From contig CAZQQX010000025.1 in NCBI GenBank assembly GCA_964595565.1, positions 1 to 29,008 of the forward strand: 29,008 nt of DNA, written 5' to 3'. Under the pieces are notes generated by a model that was not told where the DNA came from, did no database searches, and worked only from the letters and a program-made list of their open reading frames with translations. This document shows, in pieces, positions 1-7,280 of the stretch (positions within the stretch are counted from its first letter, which is position 1; every line of letters starts with the position of its first letter). This DNA comes from JAQVEM01 sp964595565 (lineage in GTDB: Bacteria > Actinomycetota > Humimicrobiia > Humimicrobiales > Humimicrobiaceae). The translations under genes and the position numbers were made by a program.

Positions 1-20
1 AAAAAAGGAGCTGTTTAAAA

Positions 21-1244
21 GTGAAAAAAGAAAAAGCCATTGCAATTACGGCCCGGTATAAAGAATACCCTGTTAAGTTTGCTGTTATATTTCTTATAGC
101 AAGCCTTATTTTTATGGTTACTTCCTGCGGCCGAGCTGCTGAAGCCGGTGAGGCTGAATATCCTCCGCCGCAGAATCTTAGTGTTGAAGAACTTACCGGA
201 AGCGGAGCAGACAGGATGGTTACTCTTAGATGGGAAGTTCCTGATACCGAGCTTAAGGTTATCAATTATATAGTCTATAGAAACGGAGAGAAACTGAAAG
301 ATACCACCGATACAGGATATCAGGATATAATAGGAAATAGCAATTATGATTTCTACGTTACAGCTATTTATGAGGATGGTATTGAGAGCGACCCTGCCAA
401 TACTGTAAATACGGGAGATAACGAAAATATCGCAGATATGCCTCCCGTCGGCCCCGGGGATACTGAAAAGGACCGGGAAGATGATGAAGACTCTGACCTT
501 AATGGGGATGACGATAAAGACTCTGACCTTAATGGGAATGATGAAAAAGATGCCGACACAGAAGCTTTCAACTGGGATGAAGTGCTGAGCGGGCCGTGCG
601 GCAATCCCTATTATCCGGTAATTATGGAAGCTTCTTATACATATGATAGCAGCAACACAGGAACGTATACCAGTACAATTACCTCTGTGCGCGATGATGG
701 CTTCACGGTAACACATACCATTGGCGGTTCTACCCAGACACACGAATGGGAATGCCTGCCGGAAGGTCTGGTAGACCTTAGTAGTTCAGTTGGTGATGCC
801 TTTGAGACTATGGTAGAAGGTGTAACTCTTACCGGCGATACAAGTGTTACCGGAGTAACCATACCGGCCTCAATATCAGTCGGAGATACCTGGTCACAGA
901 CATACTCGGGAACTTTAACCGTTCAGGGATTTGACACTGATTTAGATTTTTCTACAACTGTAAATTATACTGCTATGGCCAAAGAAACAGTAACCGTTGC
1001 TGCCGGTACATTTGAAGCAATAAGAGTGGACAGTTCATTAAAATCAGATTTTACATTGAAAACACATGGGACTACCATGCCGCTTTATACCTATGACAGC
1101 ACGTCAAGCACCTGGTTTGCAGAAAATATCGGAACAGTAAAATCAACTACCCGGGGCACCATAAAAGGATTGGGTTATATGGAAGGGCAATTATCACAGG
1201 AATTTTCGGATATAACGGAACTGGTTGAATTCAACCTGCCATAA
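21..1244 (+). CDS. Fn3-domain surface lipoprotein
   Basis: Predicted exported lipoprotein of 407 residues. The start is GTG, preceded by AAGGAG about ten bases upstream. The N-terminus has a basic stretch, a hydrophobic segment (about residues 19-33) and a lipobox ending in Cys36 (MVTSC), so the mature protein should be lipid-anchored. Residues about 48-130 look like one fibronectin type III domain (PPPQNLSVEEL, VTLRWEVP, YIVYRNGE, YDFYVTAIYEDG). Residues about 140-180 are a very acidic, repeat-derived linker. The C-terminal part (about 185-407) is Thr/Ser-rich with beta-type alternation and resembles large extracellular beta domains with no assigned function. No catalytic motif is visible. 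It is probably a cell-surface binding or structural protein. The gene ends before a bidirectional terminator. Confidence 0.85.
   Translation: MKKEKAIAITARYKEYPVKFAVIFLIASLIFMVTSCGRAAEAGEAEYPPPQNLSVEELTGSGADRMVTLRWEVPDTELKVINYIVYRNGEKLKDTTDTGYQDIIGNSNYDFYVTAIYEDGIESDPANTVNTGDNENIADMPPVGPGDTEKDREDDEDSDLNGDDDKDSDLNGNDEKDADTEAFNWDEVLSGPCGNPYYPVIMEASYTYDSSNTGTYTSTITSVRDDGFTVTHTIGGSTQTHEWECLPEGLVDLSSSVGDAFETMVEGVTLTGDTSVTGVTIPASISVGDTWSQTYSGTLTVQGFDTDLDFSTTVNYTAMAKETVTVAAGTFEAIRVDSSLKSDFTLKTHGTTMPLYTYDSTSSTWFAENIGTVKSTTRGTIKGLGYMEGQLSQEFSDITELVEFNLP
481..540 (+). repeat. 30-nt in-frame tandem repeat (2 copies plus a degenerate third)
   Basis: Two near-identical 30-nt units (481-510 and 511-540) share the core GACTCTGACCTTAATGGG. 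A decayed third copy begins at 541. The period is a multiple of three, so each unit encodes ten residues (core DSDLNG) of the acidic linker in the lipoprotein. This looks like slippage or duplication extending a flexible Asp-rich, possibly cation-binding spacer. Confidence 0.85.
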
Positions 1245-1355
1245 TGATTTTATGGAAGCGAAATAGGTAACTGTGTATTAAAATCAAATAATGATTATTT
1301 GAAATTTTGATGTCGAAAATGGTTAATTTGTTAAAAACACCCTCAGGTAGCAAAA

Positions 1356-1389
1356 TTAAAAAGCTCCATTTGGAAATGGAGCTTTTTAA
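1356..1389. terminator. Bidirectional intrinsic terminator
   Basis: A perfect 14-bp inverted repeat (1358-1371 and 1374-1387, core AGCTCC/GGAGCT) with a 2-nt loop is flanked by A/T tracts, giving a U-tract on either strand. It lies between the converging lipoprotein gene and the small membrane protein gene, as expected for a shared terminator. Confidence 0.85.
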
Positions 1390-1412
1390 AATTCATTATA
1401 TATTTATTTCAT

Positions 1413-1598
1413 TTACATTTTTTCAAGAAGCACTGCCAGTACAAGCAATATAAAAGCTATTGCCAAAACTCCAAAAGCCACGATAACCAGTATATCCAGG
1501 ACAAATCCTCCTACCAGAAACAATACTGCAGAAATCACCGCTAAAATTACTGTTACCCAGAACATCGTTTTTGTTGGTGCGTTTAGATTTAACTGCAT
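1413..1598 (-). CDS. Small two-helix membrane protein
   Basis: A 61-residue protein with two hydrophobic segments (about residues 12-33 and 36-58), a short N-terminal tail and almost no soluble part. The ATG has an excellent ribosome binding site (AGGAG about eight bases upstream), which supports a real gene despite the short length. It is transcribed toward the shared terminator with the lipoprotein gene and is divergent from the dodecin gene. I do not recognise a family. It is probably an integral cytoplasmic membrane protein, and the role is unknown. Confidence 0.65.
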   Translation of the reverse strand: MQLNLNAPTKTMFWVTVILAVISAVLFLVGGFVLDILVIVAFGVLAIAFILLVLAVLLEKM

Positions 1599-1716
1599 TT
1601 CAAAGCTCCTCTCTTAAAGAAATATAATTTGTGTATTTAATGGTATGTAGTAATATTTATCTTATCAACTATTATAGAAGCATAAAAAACTTTGGACAAT
1701 AGCAAGGAGGTATAAA

Positions 1717-1929
1717 ATGGAAATAGCAAAGATAACAGAACTTAAAGCTTCTTCTCCAACAAGTTTTGAGGATGCAGTAAAAGTAGGAATTGCAAGAGCA
1801 AACAAAACCCTGAGGAACGTCAGGTCTGCATGGGTAAAGGATTTTGAAGTGCTGGTTAACGATAATGGAGAGGTGTCTGAGTTTAGAGTTTTATTGAAAG
1901 TAACCTTTATTCTTGAAGACTTACCTTAA
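1717..1929 (+). CDS. Dodecin (flavin-binding storage/buffer protein)
   Basis: 70 residues, the usual dodecin length. Family landmarks are clear: SPTSFEDAV near residues 13-21, the helix ending in ARANKTLRNVR (26-36), and the beta strands GEVSEFRVLLKVTF (51-64). Dodecins form hollow dodecamers that bind riboflavin, FMN or FAD (or CoA in some bacterial forms) between subunits and buffer free flavin. The stacking Trp is offset (SAWV, W39), and the position that is Gln in flavin-binding archaeal forms appears to be Arg57, so ligand preference cannot be assumed. The ATG has a strong AAGGAGG site seven bases upstream. It is probably monocistronic. Confidence 0.9.
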   Translation: MEIAKITELKASSPTSFEDAVKVGIARANKTLRNVRSAWVKDFEVLVNDNGEVSEFRVLLKVTFILEDLP

Positions 1930-1992
1930 TTATCAGTTAATATAGTCCTCTGGTACAAATATTTTAAAATACAAATAATATGGTTATAAAAA

Positions 1993-2402
1993 TTGGCTAA
2001 AATGCCTTCGATTCTCGAATCAATTATAGGTATGCTATCAGGGGATGAATGGAGTAAAGTAAGCCAGCAGGTAGGAGAGAAGTATCCGGGTCCAAAGCAA
2101 AAGAGGCCTTACCCGATGTTCTGGCTGTTCTTACGGGAGCGCTTGCCAAAAACTCTTCGCAGGAACAGGGTGCACGGGAATTATCCAACGCTCTTGCAAA
2201 AGACCATGATGGTAGCCTGCTCAATAATCTTTCTGATTACATATCAAATTACAAGCAGGGTTCGGGCGACGGTATCCCCGGGCATGTACCCTGGAATAAC
2301 AAAACTACCGTGGAGAATAGTTTAAGTCAGAAAACCGGATCGGATTCAGGTTCAGTTGGTAATCTTCTAACAATTGCAGCGCAACTTTTAATGAGAATTT
2401 AA
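1993..2402 (+). pseudogene. DUF937-family gene broken by a frameshift
   Basis: The reading frame from 1993 (TTG) or 2002 (ATG) begins like a DUF937 protein (SILESIIGMLSGDEWSKVSQQVG). After about position 2073-2081 the family-like sequence continues in the -1 frame: KAKEALPDVLAVLTGALAKN, then KDHDGSLLNNLSDYI, and a C-terminus GSVGNLLTIAAQLLMRI stopping at 2400-2402. Joining the frames gives about 136 residues, close to family length. The shift lies in the GAGAGA stretch near 2076-2081. No Shine-Dalgarno site precedes either start. It may be a genuine pseudogene or an indel error in the assembly. DUF937 proteins have no established biochemical role. The end overlaps the convergent hydrolase stop codon by a few bases. 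Confidence 0.75.
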
Positions 2403-3193
2403 AGCTCCTCCCTGATAATAGAATAAAATTTATTTATTGCTTCTTTTTCTATCCAGGGTTTATGCCCGCATTTTTCAAGCAGGATAAACTTAAAATCCCT
2501 CAAAACGCGCGAAAGAGGTTTCTGTACGCCCTGATAGGGATGGGGGTCATAATCCCCATGTATTGCCACTACAGGACAACTAATGCTTTTGCCCAGCTTT
2601 AACAGCTCTTTGCTTGCTCTTAACCTTTCAGCATCACTCCATACGTCCCTGAAAATATTGTACTGATACTCAATCACATCGCTTTTAAAAGGCAGGGGTT
2701 TATACGTGTCAGTTTTATACAACAATGTCTCAAGATTGAGCATAAGCATATCTTTATTTGCAAAAAAGGGGTCTTGGAGCGCTTCCATAACAGACTTAAA
2801 CTTTTCTTTATCTTCCCTGCTGAGGCGGTTCAGCCTGATTTTATTTATTTTTCCGGCATAACTTTTTAAGAAAACGCCGCCTGATACGAGTATCAGCTTC
2901 TTTACATTTGAAGGATATTTTGCAGCAAGAATAAAACCGAGAATTGCTCCCCATGACCACCCGATAACCGTAACAGGCTGATTTATATTATCTTCCAGCA
3001 CATCATACAATTCCCGAACCTGACCATCAAGGGATACTGCGGTCTGGAGTGGTTCCAGTACTCCATACTGCGAGGATAACTCTATTGCCACAGGCTCCAT
3101 TTCTCCGGGCATTCCCGGACCACCATGAACCACTGCTATGCTGAACGGGGGCTTCCCATATTTTCTTAAATTTTCCATAATATTTTTAGTCAA
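2399..3193 (-). CDS. Alpha/beta hydrolase (proline iminopeptidase-like)
   Basis: 264 residues with the full alpha/beta-hydrolase signature: an oxyanion-hole HGGPG at 23-27, the nucleophile elbow GWSWGA with Ser80, the acid in HGDYDP (probably Asp216), and the catalytic His244 in CGHKPW. HGGPG is shared with prolyl iminopeptidases and related esterases/peptidases, so the substrate is open. The predicted start is TTG, overlapping the MazF stop codon as TTGA. An ATG five codons downstream (3178) is the alternative. Neither start has a Shine-Dalgarno site, so translation is probably coupled to mazF. This makes it the third gene of the toxin-antitoxin operon, an unusual partner. It is cytoplasmic, with no signal peptide. 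Confidence 0.88.
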   Translation of the reverse strand: MTKNIMENLRKYGKPPFSIAVVHGGPGMPGEMEPVAIELSSQYGVLEPLQTAVSLDGQVRELYDVLEDNINQPVTVIGWSWGAILGFILAAKYPSNVKKLILVSGGVFLKSYAGKINKIRLNRLSREDKEKFKSVMEALQDPFFANKDMLMLNLETLLYKTDTYKPLPFKSDVIEYQYNIFRDVWSDAERLRASKELLKLGKSISCPVVAIHGDYDPHPYQGVQKPLSRVLRDFKFILLEKCGHKPWIEKEAINKFYSIIREEL

Positions 3194-3549
3194 AGTGGGT
3201 TTTCTGGAATATCAAGGTGTATTAGAAGTGCATTTTTAACTTCCTTCATTTTATCCGGTGACAGGTTCCCCACAGCTTTTAACAATCTTGATCTATCCAC
3301 TGTTCTTATCTGGTTGCATTTTATTTTAGAATCAGATTTTAGCCCGGACTCATCCTTTAAAATCAAAACCTCAAATGGATATACCCTTTCCATAGAAGAT
3401 GTTACAGGTATTACTGTTACAGTTGAAGAAAATTCATTGTTCCTGTCGTTGGATATAACCAGCGCAGGTCTTGTTTTCCCGATCTCATGTCCTGCTACAG
3501 GTTCCAGGGAAACGAGCCATATCTCACCCCTTTTTGGAAAGTCATTCAA
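3190..3549 (-). CDS. mazF: MazF/PemK-type mRNA interferase toxin
   Basis: 119 residues using the TTG at 3549, which has AAAGGTGG about six bases upstream and gives the usual MazF N-terminus (NDFPKRGEIWLVSLEP). A GTG further upstream at 3582 would add residues unlike the family. Conserved features are RGEIWLV near the start, the KTRPALVISND strand, TVTVIPVTS, and the C-terminal KCNQIRTVDRSRL block. MazF toxins are sequence-specific endoribonucleases that cleave mRNA when released from their antitoxin. The start overlaps the antitoxin stop codon (TTGA), implying translational coupling. The downstream hydrolase overlaps in the same way. Confidence 0.9.
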   Translation of the reverse strand: MNDFPKRGEIWLVSLEPVAGHEIGKTRPALVISNDRNNEFSSTVTVIPVTSSMERVYPFEVLILKDESGLKSDSKIKCNQIRTVDRSRLLKAVGNLSPDKMKEVKNALLIHLDIPENPL

Positions 3550-3770
3550 TCGGGCCACCTTTCCATGGTGGCAGTTTCCCACCTTTTATTTACTTCTTTA
3601 TCTGAACCGTACTCATTTTTATAACCCTCAACCAGAATACTATCCAGCTTTTCTTTTTTGTCCCTGTTTATTTTTTCAACTATTGCCTCTACAATAAACC
3701 TGCTTTTATTCCCATAAGCTTCTATCGCCTCGGCCACTCTTTCAGGTACAGTAATATTTAATCTTTTCAT
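3546..3770 (-). CDS. Ribbon-helix-helix antitoxin (MazE/CopG-like)
   Basis: 74 residues. The N-terminus MKRLNITVPERVAEAIEAYG followed by NKSRFIVEAIVEKI is a ribbon-helix-helix DNA-binding fold: beta strand 2-8, helices about 9-18 and 21-34. The C-terminal half is charged, with a Trp-containing tail (KRWETATMERWPD) of the kind that wraps the toxin. It should neutralise the adjacent MazF and repress the operon. The ATG has only a poor ribosome binding site. A promoter overlapped by a perfect inverted repeat lies about 70-100 bases upstream, consistent with autoregulation. Confidence 0.85.
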   Translation of the reverse strand: MKRLNITVPERVAEAIEAYGNKSRFIVEAIVEKINRDKKEKLDSILVEGYKNEYGSDKEVNKRWETATMERWPD

Positions 3771-3838
3771 TTTATTATTTTCTAGGCTAATCTATTATTA
3801 TTCTATCACATTATTGATACTTATTATTAACACACCAT

Positions 3839-3867
3839 ATTATACATTTATTTTTATGTATAATCAA
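3839..3867 (-). promoter_or_regulatory. Toxin-antitoxin promoter with palindromic operator
   Basis: On the minus strand TTGATT (3862-3867) and TATAAT (3839-3844) are separated by exactly 17 bases. A perfect 9-bp inverted repeat, ATTATACAT and ATGTATAAT with an 8-base gap (3839-3864), covers the -10 box and most of the spacer. A site like this suits autorepression by the ribbon-helix-helix antitoxin. The -35 box overlaps the 3' end of the upstream DUF1566-like gene. The repeat could alternatively be a weak hairpin for that gene, but no U-tract follows. Confidence 0.65.
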
Positions 3868-4829
3868 TACAGTATCTCTTCACTTCCGCATTCCTTAACT
3901 GCCCTAAAAGCCAGGTAACCATAATGTGCTTCAGTATCTCTCGGATACGCCCCTCCATTATGACTTATAACATAAGCCCTGCCTTCTTCTGCAATGGTCC
4001 CCGTCCAGTAATAAATAACCATTGAATGAGGGTCCCACAGAGGCATTTCTTTGTCAGGCTTAAGCTCATATTCAGCCAATTTTTTATCCTCATCCCAGAC
4101 GCCTCCTGCATTTTCACCATGAAGCATCTGTGAAGCCACGGCTTCCTCTACAGTGGGAAGGCGCCAGATATTTACTTCCTCTTCCAGCAATTCAGTGCCG
4201 TCCTCATTTAGATGAGCGCACAATTCTTTAGCTTCCTCGTAGCTTACCCCGCTTTCTGGCCAGCCCGGGCCCTCTGGTGCCCACACCAGGCAGACATCGC
4301 CAGTTCCTTCAACCATTCTCGCCCCGTAATCTCCATCATCCACACGGGCACTTATCCTTACCATTCCAAAAATACTTGTTACCACCAGAATAAGTACAGG
4401 AAGTCCCACTACCAGCATGTAAGCAAGCTTTCTTGGCCTTACCGCACCAAAGAAAAAAAGAAGGCCAATTGCAGCAAGTGGAATAATAATCATAACCCAC
4501 AGTACACTAAAAGTTGCCCCTGAAAAGAATATAGCCGCACCAACACCCAGAGCTATATTTAAAAACAGGGATATTTTTGGAAAGCGTATGCCCACAAAAC
4601 CTATTATCATAAACACGATGGCAAGCATCCAGTACTGCACAAGCGTCATAAAAAGATTTTCCCACAGGCTTTCGCTATACCAGCCCTCATAGAAATTTTC
4701 TACTCCGCCCCAGTATGCCCAGAGTGAGGCAATAACAGTCACTATGGCCACTGCCACCCACCCAAAAATCTGCTGCCTTCTGGTCACAGCTGTTTCATTC
4801 AGGTCATGCTTCGAATTATACTTAACCAT
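3864..4829 (-). CDS. Five-helix membrane protein with DUF1566-like C-terminal domain
   Basis: 321 residues. Five hydrophobic segments are visible (about 22-40, 61-82, 86-104, 106-128 and 136-157), followed by a soluble domain from about 165. That domain carries DUF1566/Lcl-type landmarks: CLVWAPEGPGW, SYEEAKELCAHL, IWRLPTVEEA, YYWTGT, AYVISHNGG and a final GYLAFRAVK. The domain is usually exported and probably binding or structural, with no known catalysis. Here it is tethered to a multi-helix anchor, which I do not recognise as a common architecture. No convincing ribosome binding site precedes the ATG. It stands upstream of and parallel to the toxin-antitoxin operon but probably has its own promoter. 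Confidence 0.75.
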   Translation of the reverse strand: MVKYNSKHDLNETAVTRRQQIFGWVAVAIVTVIASLWAYWGGVENFYEGWYSESLWENLFMTLVQYWMLAIVFMIIGFVGIRFPKISLFLNIALGVGAAIFFSGATFSVLWVMIIIPLAAIGLLFFFGAVRPRKLAYMLVVGLPVLILVVTSIFGMVRISARVDDGDYGARMVEGTGDVCLVWAPEGPGWPESGVSYEEAKELCAHLNEDGTELLEEEVNIWRLPTVEEAVASQMLHGENAGGVWDEDKKLAEYELKPDKEMPLWDPHSMVIYYWTGTIAEEGRAYVISHNGGAYPRDTEAHYGYLAFRAVKECGSEEILY

Positions 4830-4962
4830 AAAAAGTCTTCAACCCTGACATGCAATGTTATTTACAAATTTTATTCTATCATAAAAGTTAATGATACACA
4901 GAATATGATTCCCGGCGGAAATGAATTTCAAGAAGTATTTTTTATTCTTTAAAACCTGCTAA

Positions 4963-5198
4963 TACAATATCGGAGGTGTTATTCTTTTTGATTATGGCGT
5001 TCCGCTGGAAAGCTTTCCCAGAGATATTCTTGACCAGCAGCAGTTAAAGACTCTGATTGAAGATTTAAGAGAGCTCACACACAGCGATTTATTTATAGCA
5101 GTTGGTGCGGAAGGGGCTATGTAAACAGGCTCAAAGAAGAATACGGCTCTATAAAAATAAAGAGCGCGCAGGCTCTTACTCTCAACCCATATTATCAG
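4963..5198 (+). pseudogene. Decayed fragment of a GH3 (NagZ-like) glycosidase
   Basis: No intact gene is present, but translated fragments match the N-terminal core of family 3 beta-N-acetylhexosaminidases: GGVILFDYGVP at 4972-5004, then QQQLKTLIEDLREL and LFIAVGAEG, and after a frameshift YVNRLKEEYG and SAQAL. Intact relatives read roughly IAVDxEGGxVNRLKE. Restoring one G in the GGGG run at 5113-5116 rejoins the frames, so a single-base deletion is enough to explain the break. There is no start codon, and both the upstream part and the catalytic C-terminal part are missing. It is a gene remnant between two minus-strand genes. Confidence 0.7.
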
Positions 5199-5611
5199 TT
5201 AACCGAAATGTTTATCTCAAATGTTTCCAGTGGTTCCTCATCTTCTTCCCAGGGTCTCTCGTAATTTAATATAATACTGGTTTTACCTTTAGAGACAGCT
5301 TTAAAAGTAAATATCTCATGCCCTCCTGCTCCAACCAGCTCTTTATCTTCTACTGACTGAATATACTCAGAATCAACCATAGAAACTATTAAGGTATCTG
5401 TCTTTTTATCAAGAATCCAGCTGTATCCTGTGGTGAGGTTGGATTCCAGCCTGATAACAACTATATCTTCTACTTTCAGATTAATACTGTCTCCGTTGTT
5501 TTTCTCTGTCAATGCTTTATTTGCGGTCTTGCATCCGCCCAGAGCCAGTGCCGCAATTAATACAGCAAGTGCGATTAAGACAATTATTTTTATCTTCCCT
5601 GCTTTAAACAT
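5195..5611 (-). CDS. Chagasin-family (I42) protease-inhibitor lipoprotein
   Basis: 138 residues from the ATG at 5611, which has AGGAGGG five bases upstream; a TTG 18 bases earlier would include the ribosome binding site and is rejected. There is a signal peptide with lipobox LGGC at Cys27, so it should be membrane-anchored outside the cell. The mature part has all three inhibitor loops of the chagasin family: NLTTGYSW (58-65), GAGG (94-97) and ERPW (118-121). Such proteins inhibit papain-like cysteine proteases by inserting these loops in the active site. It appears monocistronic with its own extended -10 promoter, and its natural target is not encoded in this window. Confidence 0.87.
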   Translation of the reverse strand: MFKAGKIKIIVLIALAVLIAALALGGCKTANKALTEKNNGDSINLKVEDIVVIRLESNLTTGYSWILDKKTDTLIVSMVDSEYIQSVEDKELVGAGGHEIFTFKAVSKGKTSIILNYERPWEEDEEPLETFEINISVN

Positions 5612-5650
5612 CTTACCCTCCTGGCCCAATGGCCAAAAACAATTAAATTT

Positions 5651-5659
5651 ATTATACCA
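5651..5659 (-). promoter_or_regulatory. Extended -10 promoter for the chagasin-like gene
   Basis: On the minus strand TGGTATAAT is a perfect extended -10 element (TGn plus TATAAT), about 40 bases upstream of the chosen ATG. No good -35 box is seen, as is common for extended -10 promoters. Confidence 0.5.
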
Positions 5660-5824
5660 GTAATATATATTCGTATTTTCTATATTTTTCCCGGGGTATT
5701 AATAAAAGTGCATCTCTTATCCTCTGCCGGGTTTTTACTGATTTTTATTGATACCGGTATGATTATTTAAGTTTAAGTATTGCTTATAATCTGCGGTCCA
5801 CAGAGTGAAATGACAATCGAATGC

Positions 5825-6151
5825 TTAAATGCTAACACTGATGCTATTTCCCTCAACCTTTACTTTATAAACCGGAAGGTCTTCTGTTTTTAATTTTATT
5901 GGTCCAATCTTTGGACCCGAAATACTTTTCCCCGTGGTTACATCAAACTTTGAACCATGCAGCGGGCAGGTTACTATTTTACCGTCAAGCCCGCCACGGG
6001 AAAGGTCTCCGCCTCTATGGGTACACTTCTTCTCCACAGCGTAGTAGTCTCCCTGGTAATTTACAATCATTATTTCCCTGCCACCGGCGTCTACCGGCTT
6101 CATGGTACCTTCTTTTATTTCGCCTGTTTTTGCAACTTCAATTAAACTCAT
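5825..6151 (-). CDS. Rieske [2Fe-2S] ferredoxin
   Basis: 108 residues, the usual size of a soluble Rieske ferredoxin. Cluster ligands are Cys43 and His45 in CTHRGG, and Cys62 and His65 in CPLHGSKF. The spacing and the lack of a membrane helix point to a cytoplasmic electron carrier of the NirD/dioxygenase-ferredoxin type rather than a bc1-complex subunit. The ATG is preceded by AAAGGAGG, a very strong site. No partner oxygenase or reductase is adjacent, so the redox partner is unknown. A plausible -10 (TATACT) lies in the 60 bases upstream. Confidence 0.92.
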   Translation of the reverse strand: MSLIEVAKTGEIKEGTMKPVDAGGREIMIVNYQGDYYAVEKKCTHRGGDLSRGGLDGKIVTCPLHGSKFDVTTGKSISGPKIGPIKLKTEDLPVYKVKVEGNSISVSI

Positions 6152-6344
6152 CTTTTACCTCCTTTCCAGGATTATGCTTTTATCATTTCAAGTATAATCA
6201 ATTATTCTAAATATTTAAATTGTTATCTGACAGAGGGGTTTATTAAAGTATAAAAATAAAAAAAATTTTTATTGTCTAGATATTAATAATATAATATTAT
6301 TCAATAAATAATTATAAATACAAACTTATTATCGGGAGGGAACA

Positions 6345-6602
6345 ATGAATGACGTTTCTAAAAACGAAGGCCCGAGCGGCCTTTCCATCGCCGCACTGAT
6401 AACAGGTATCCTGTGGCTGGGAATTGTGCCAATCATACTCGGTGCAGTTGACCTATCAAGGATAAAGAATGCAGTTGCAAGTGCAAAGGGAAAGGGCTTT
6501 GATATCGCAGGCATAGTACTGGGAGCAATTGCCATATTATTCTGGATAATATTTATTATAGTCTGGGTAGTTGTTTTTAGCACACTGGCAGCCTACTCAT
6601 AG
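6345..6602 (+). CDS. DUF4190-like small membrane protein
   Basis: 85 residues with two hydrophobic segments (about 13-35 and 50-80) separated by a short polar loop. The pattern GLSIAALITGILWLGIVP, then GAVDLSRIKNA, then GKGFDIAGIVLGAI is that of DUF4190 proteins. The function is not established for the family. The ATG has GGGAGG about five bases upstream. It is flanked by a divergent Rieske gene and by the 3' end of the group II intron remnant, so it is probably monocistronic. Confidence 0.75.
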   Translation: MNDVSKNEGPSGLSIAALITGILWLGIVPIILGAVDLSRIKNAVASAKGKGFDIAGIVLGAIAILFWIIFIIVWVVVFSTLAAYS

Positions 6603-6744
6603 TAATTTACTGGTTATTCTTATTTAAGTATTATCCCGTAATCAAAGTGGTATGAGTTTAATTTTATATAGTTAATATTTTTTTAAATCTGTATAAAAAG
6701 AAAATAAATCTAGTAGGAAGAGGGCTTCGCTCTCCGACCTCTCA

Positions 6745-6779
6745 CACCACCGTACAAGCCGTTCGGTATACGGCGGTTC
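6745..6779 (-). other. Group II intron domain V
   Basis: The minus strand reads as the conserved domain V hairpin: ACCGCCGTA pairs with TACGGTGGT, with an inner stem ACCG/CGGC. The CGC catalytic triad lies in the 5' strand. It sits just downstream of the stop codon of the maturase fragment, as in intact bacterial group II introns, and is followed by GTGTGAGAGGTCGG and a domain VI-like stem. Confidence 0.8.
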
Positions 6780-6785
6780 AATAAT

Positions 6786-7280
6786 TTAACGAATTAAACT
6801 GTACCTTTCTACCAGATTGATGAGTCCCTTTTCCCTGAAGTAGGAAGTACCCATTACTGTATTTAACTGGGGGGAAACAGAAAGCCTCCAGTACTTCTTT
6901 CTGGACATAGCCATAAACACTTGTCTTCTTGAAAGTCCCATGACTTTAAGTTTCCTGAATCTGGTCTTTACTTTCTTCCAATGCTTCCAGACAATTACCC
7001 TAAGCTTCCTTCTTATCCAGCTTTCCAGCCTTACAAGAAATTCCCTCATATCTGCCAGCTTAAAGTAATTGATAAAACCTGTCATGGCTACATTTATTTC
7101 TGCTATTGTGCTGTCTACGGATTTGCCCCTGTTCCTTCTGGTTATCTGTCTTATCTTGTCTTTCTGTCTCTTTGCTACTCCTGTACCCAATCTCAAGGAT
7201 ACTTTTCCTTCACCAGATACGTAGTAGTCGTAACCCAAGAACCTTATCCTGTAGGCACTGTCTACCCTGCTTTTACCGGC
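6786..7280 (-). pseudogene. C-terminal fragment of group II intron reverse transcriptase/maturase
   Basis: The last about 165 residues of an intron-encoded protein. It starts at the end of the RT domain (KSRVDSAYRIRFLGYDYY) and runs through the maturase-specific domain X (ITRRNRG, FINYFKLAD, WIRRKLRVIVWKHWKK, KKYWRLSVSP, YFREKGL, ERY). The reading frame extends upstream to 7346, but residues before KSRVD are read from domain I RNA and are not protein-like. The catalytic RT motifs, including YADD, are absent. No ribosome binding site or start codon belongs to this part, so it is not expected to be a functional maturase. Confidence 0.87.

Noticed and set aside
15..743. Long minus-strand open frame opposite the Fn3 lipoprotein gene
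   Set aside because: It is the antisense of a gene with a strong ribosome binding site, lipobox and domain; its Ile/Phe-rich translation has no family-like pattern and no own initiation signal.
1285..1301. CAAATAATGATTATTTG inverted repeat downstream of the lipoprotein gene
   Set aside because: It is AT-only apart from the ends, with a one-base loop; the strong terminator 55 bases further on is sufficient.
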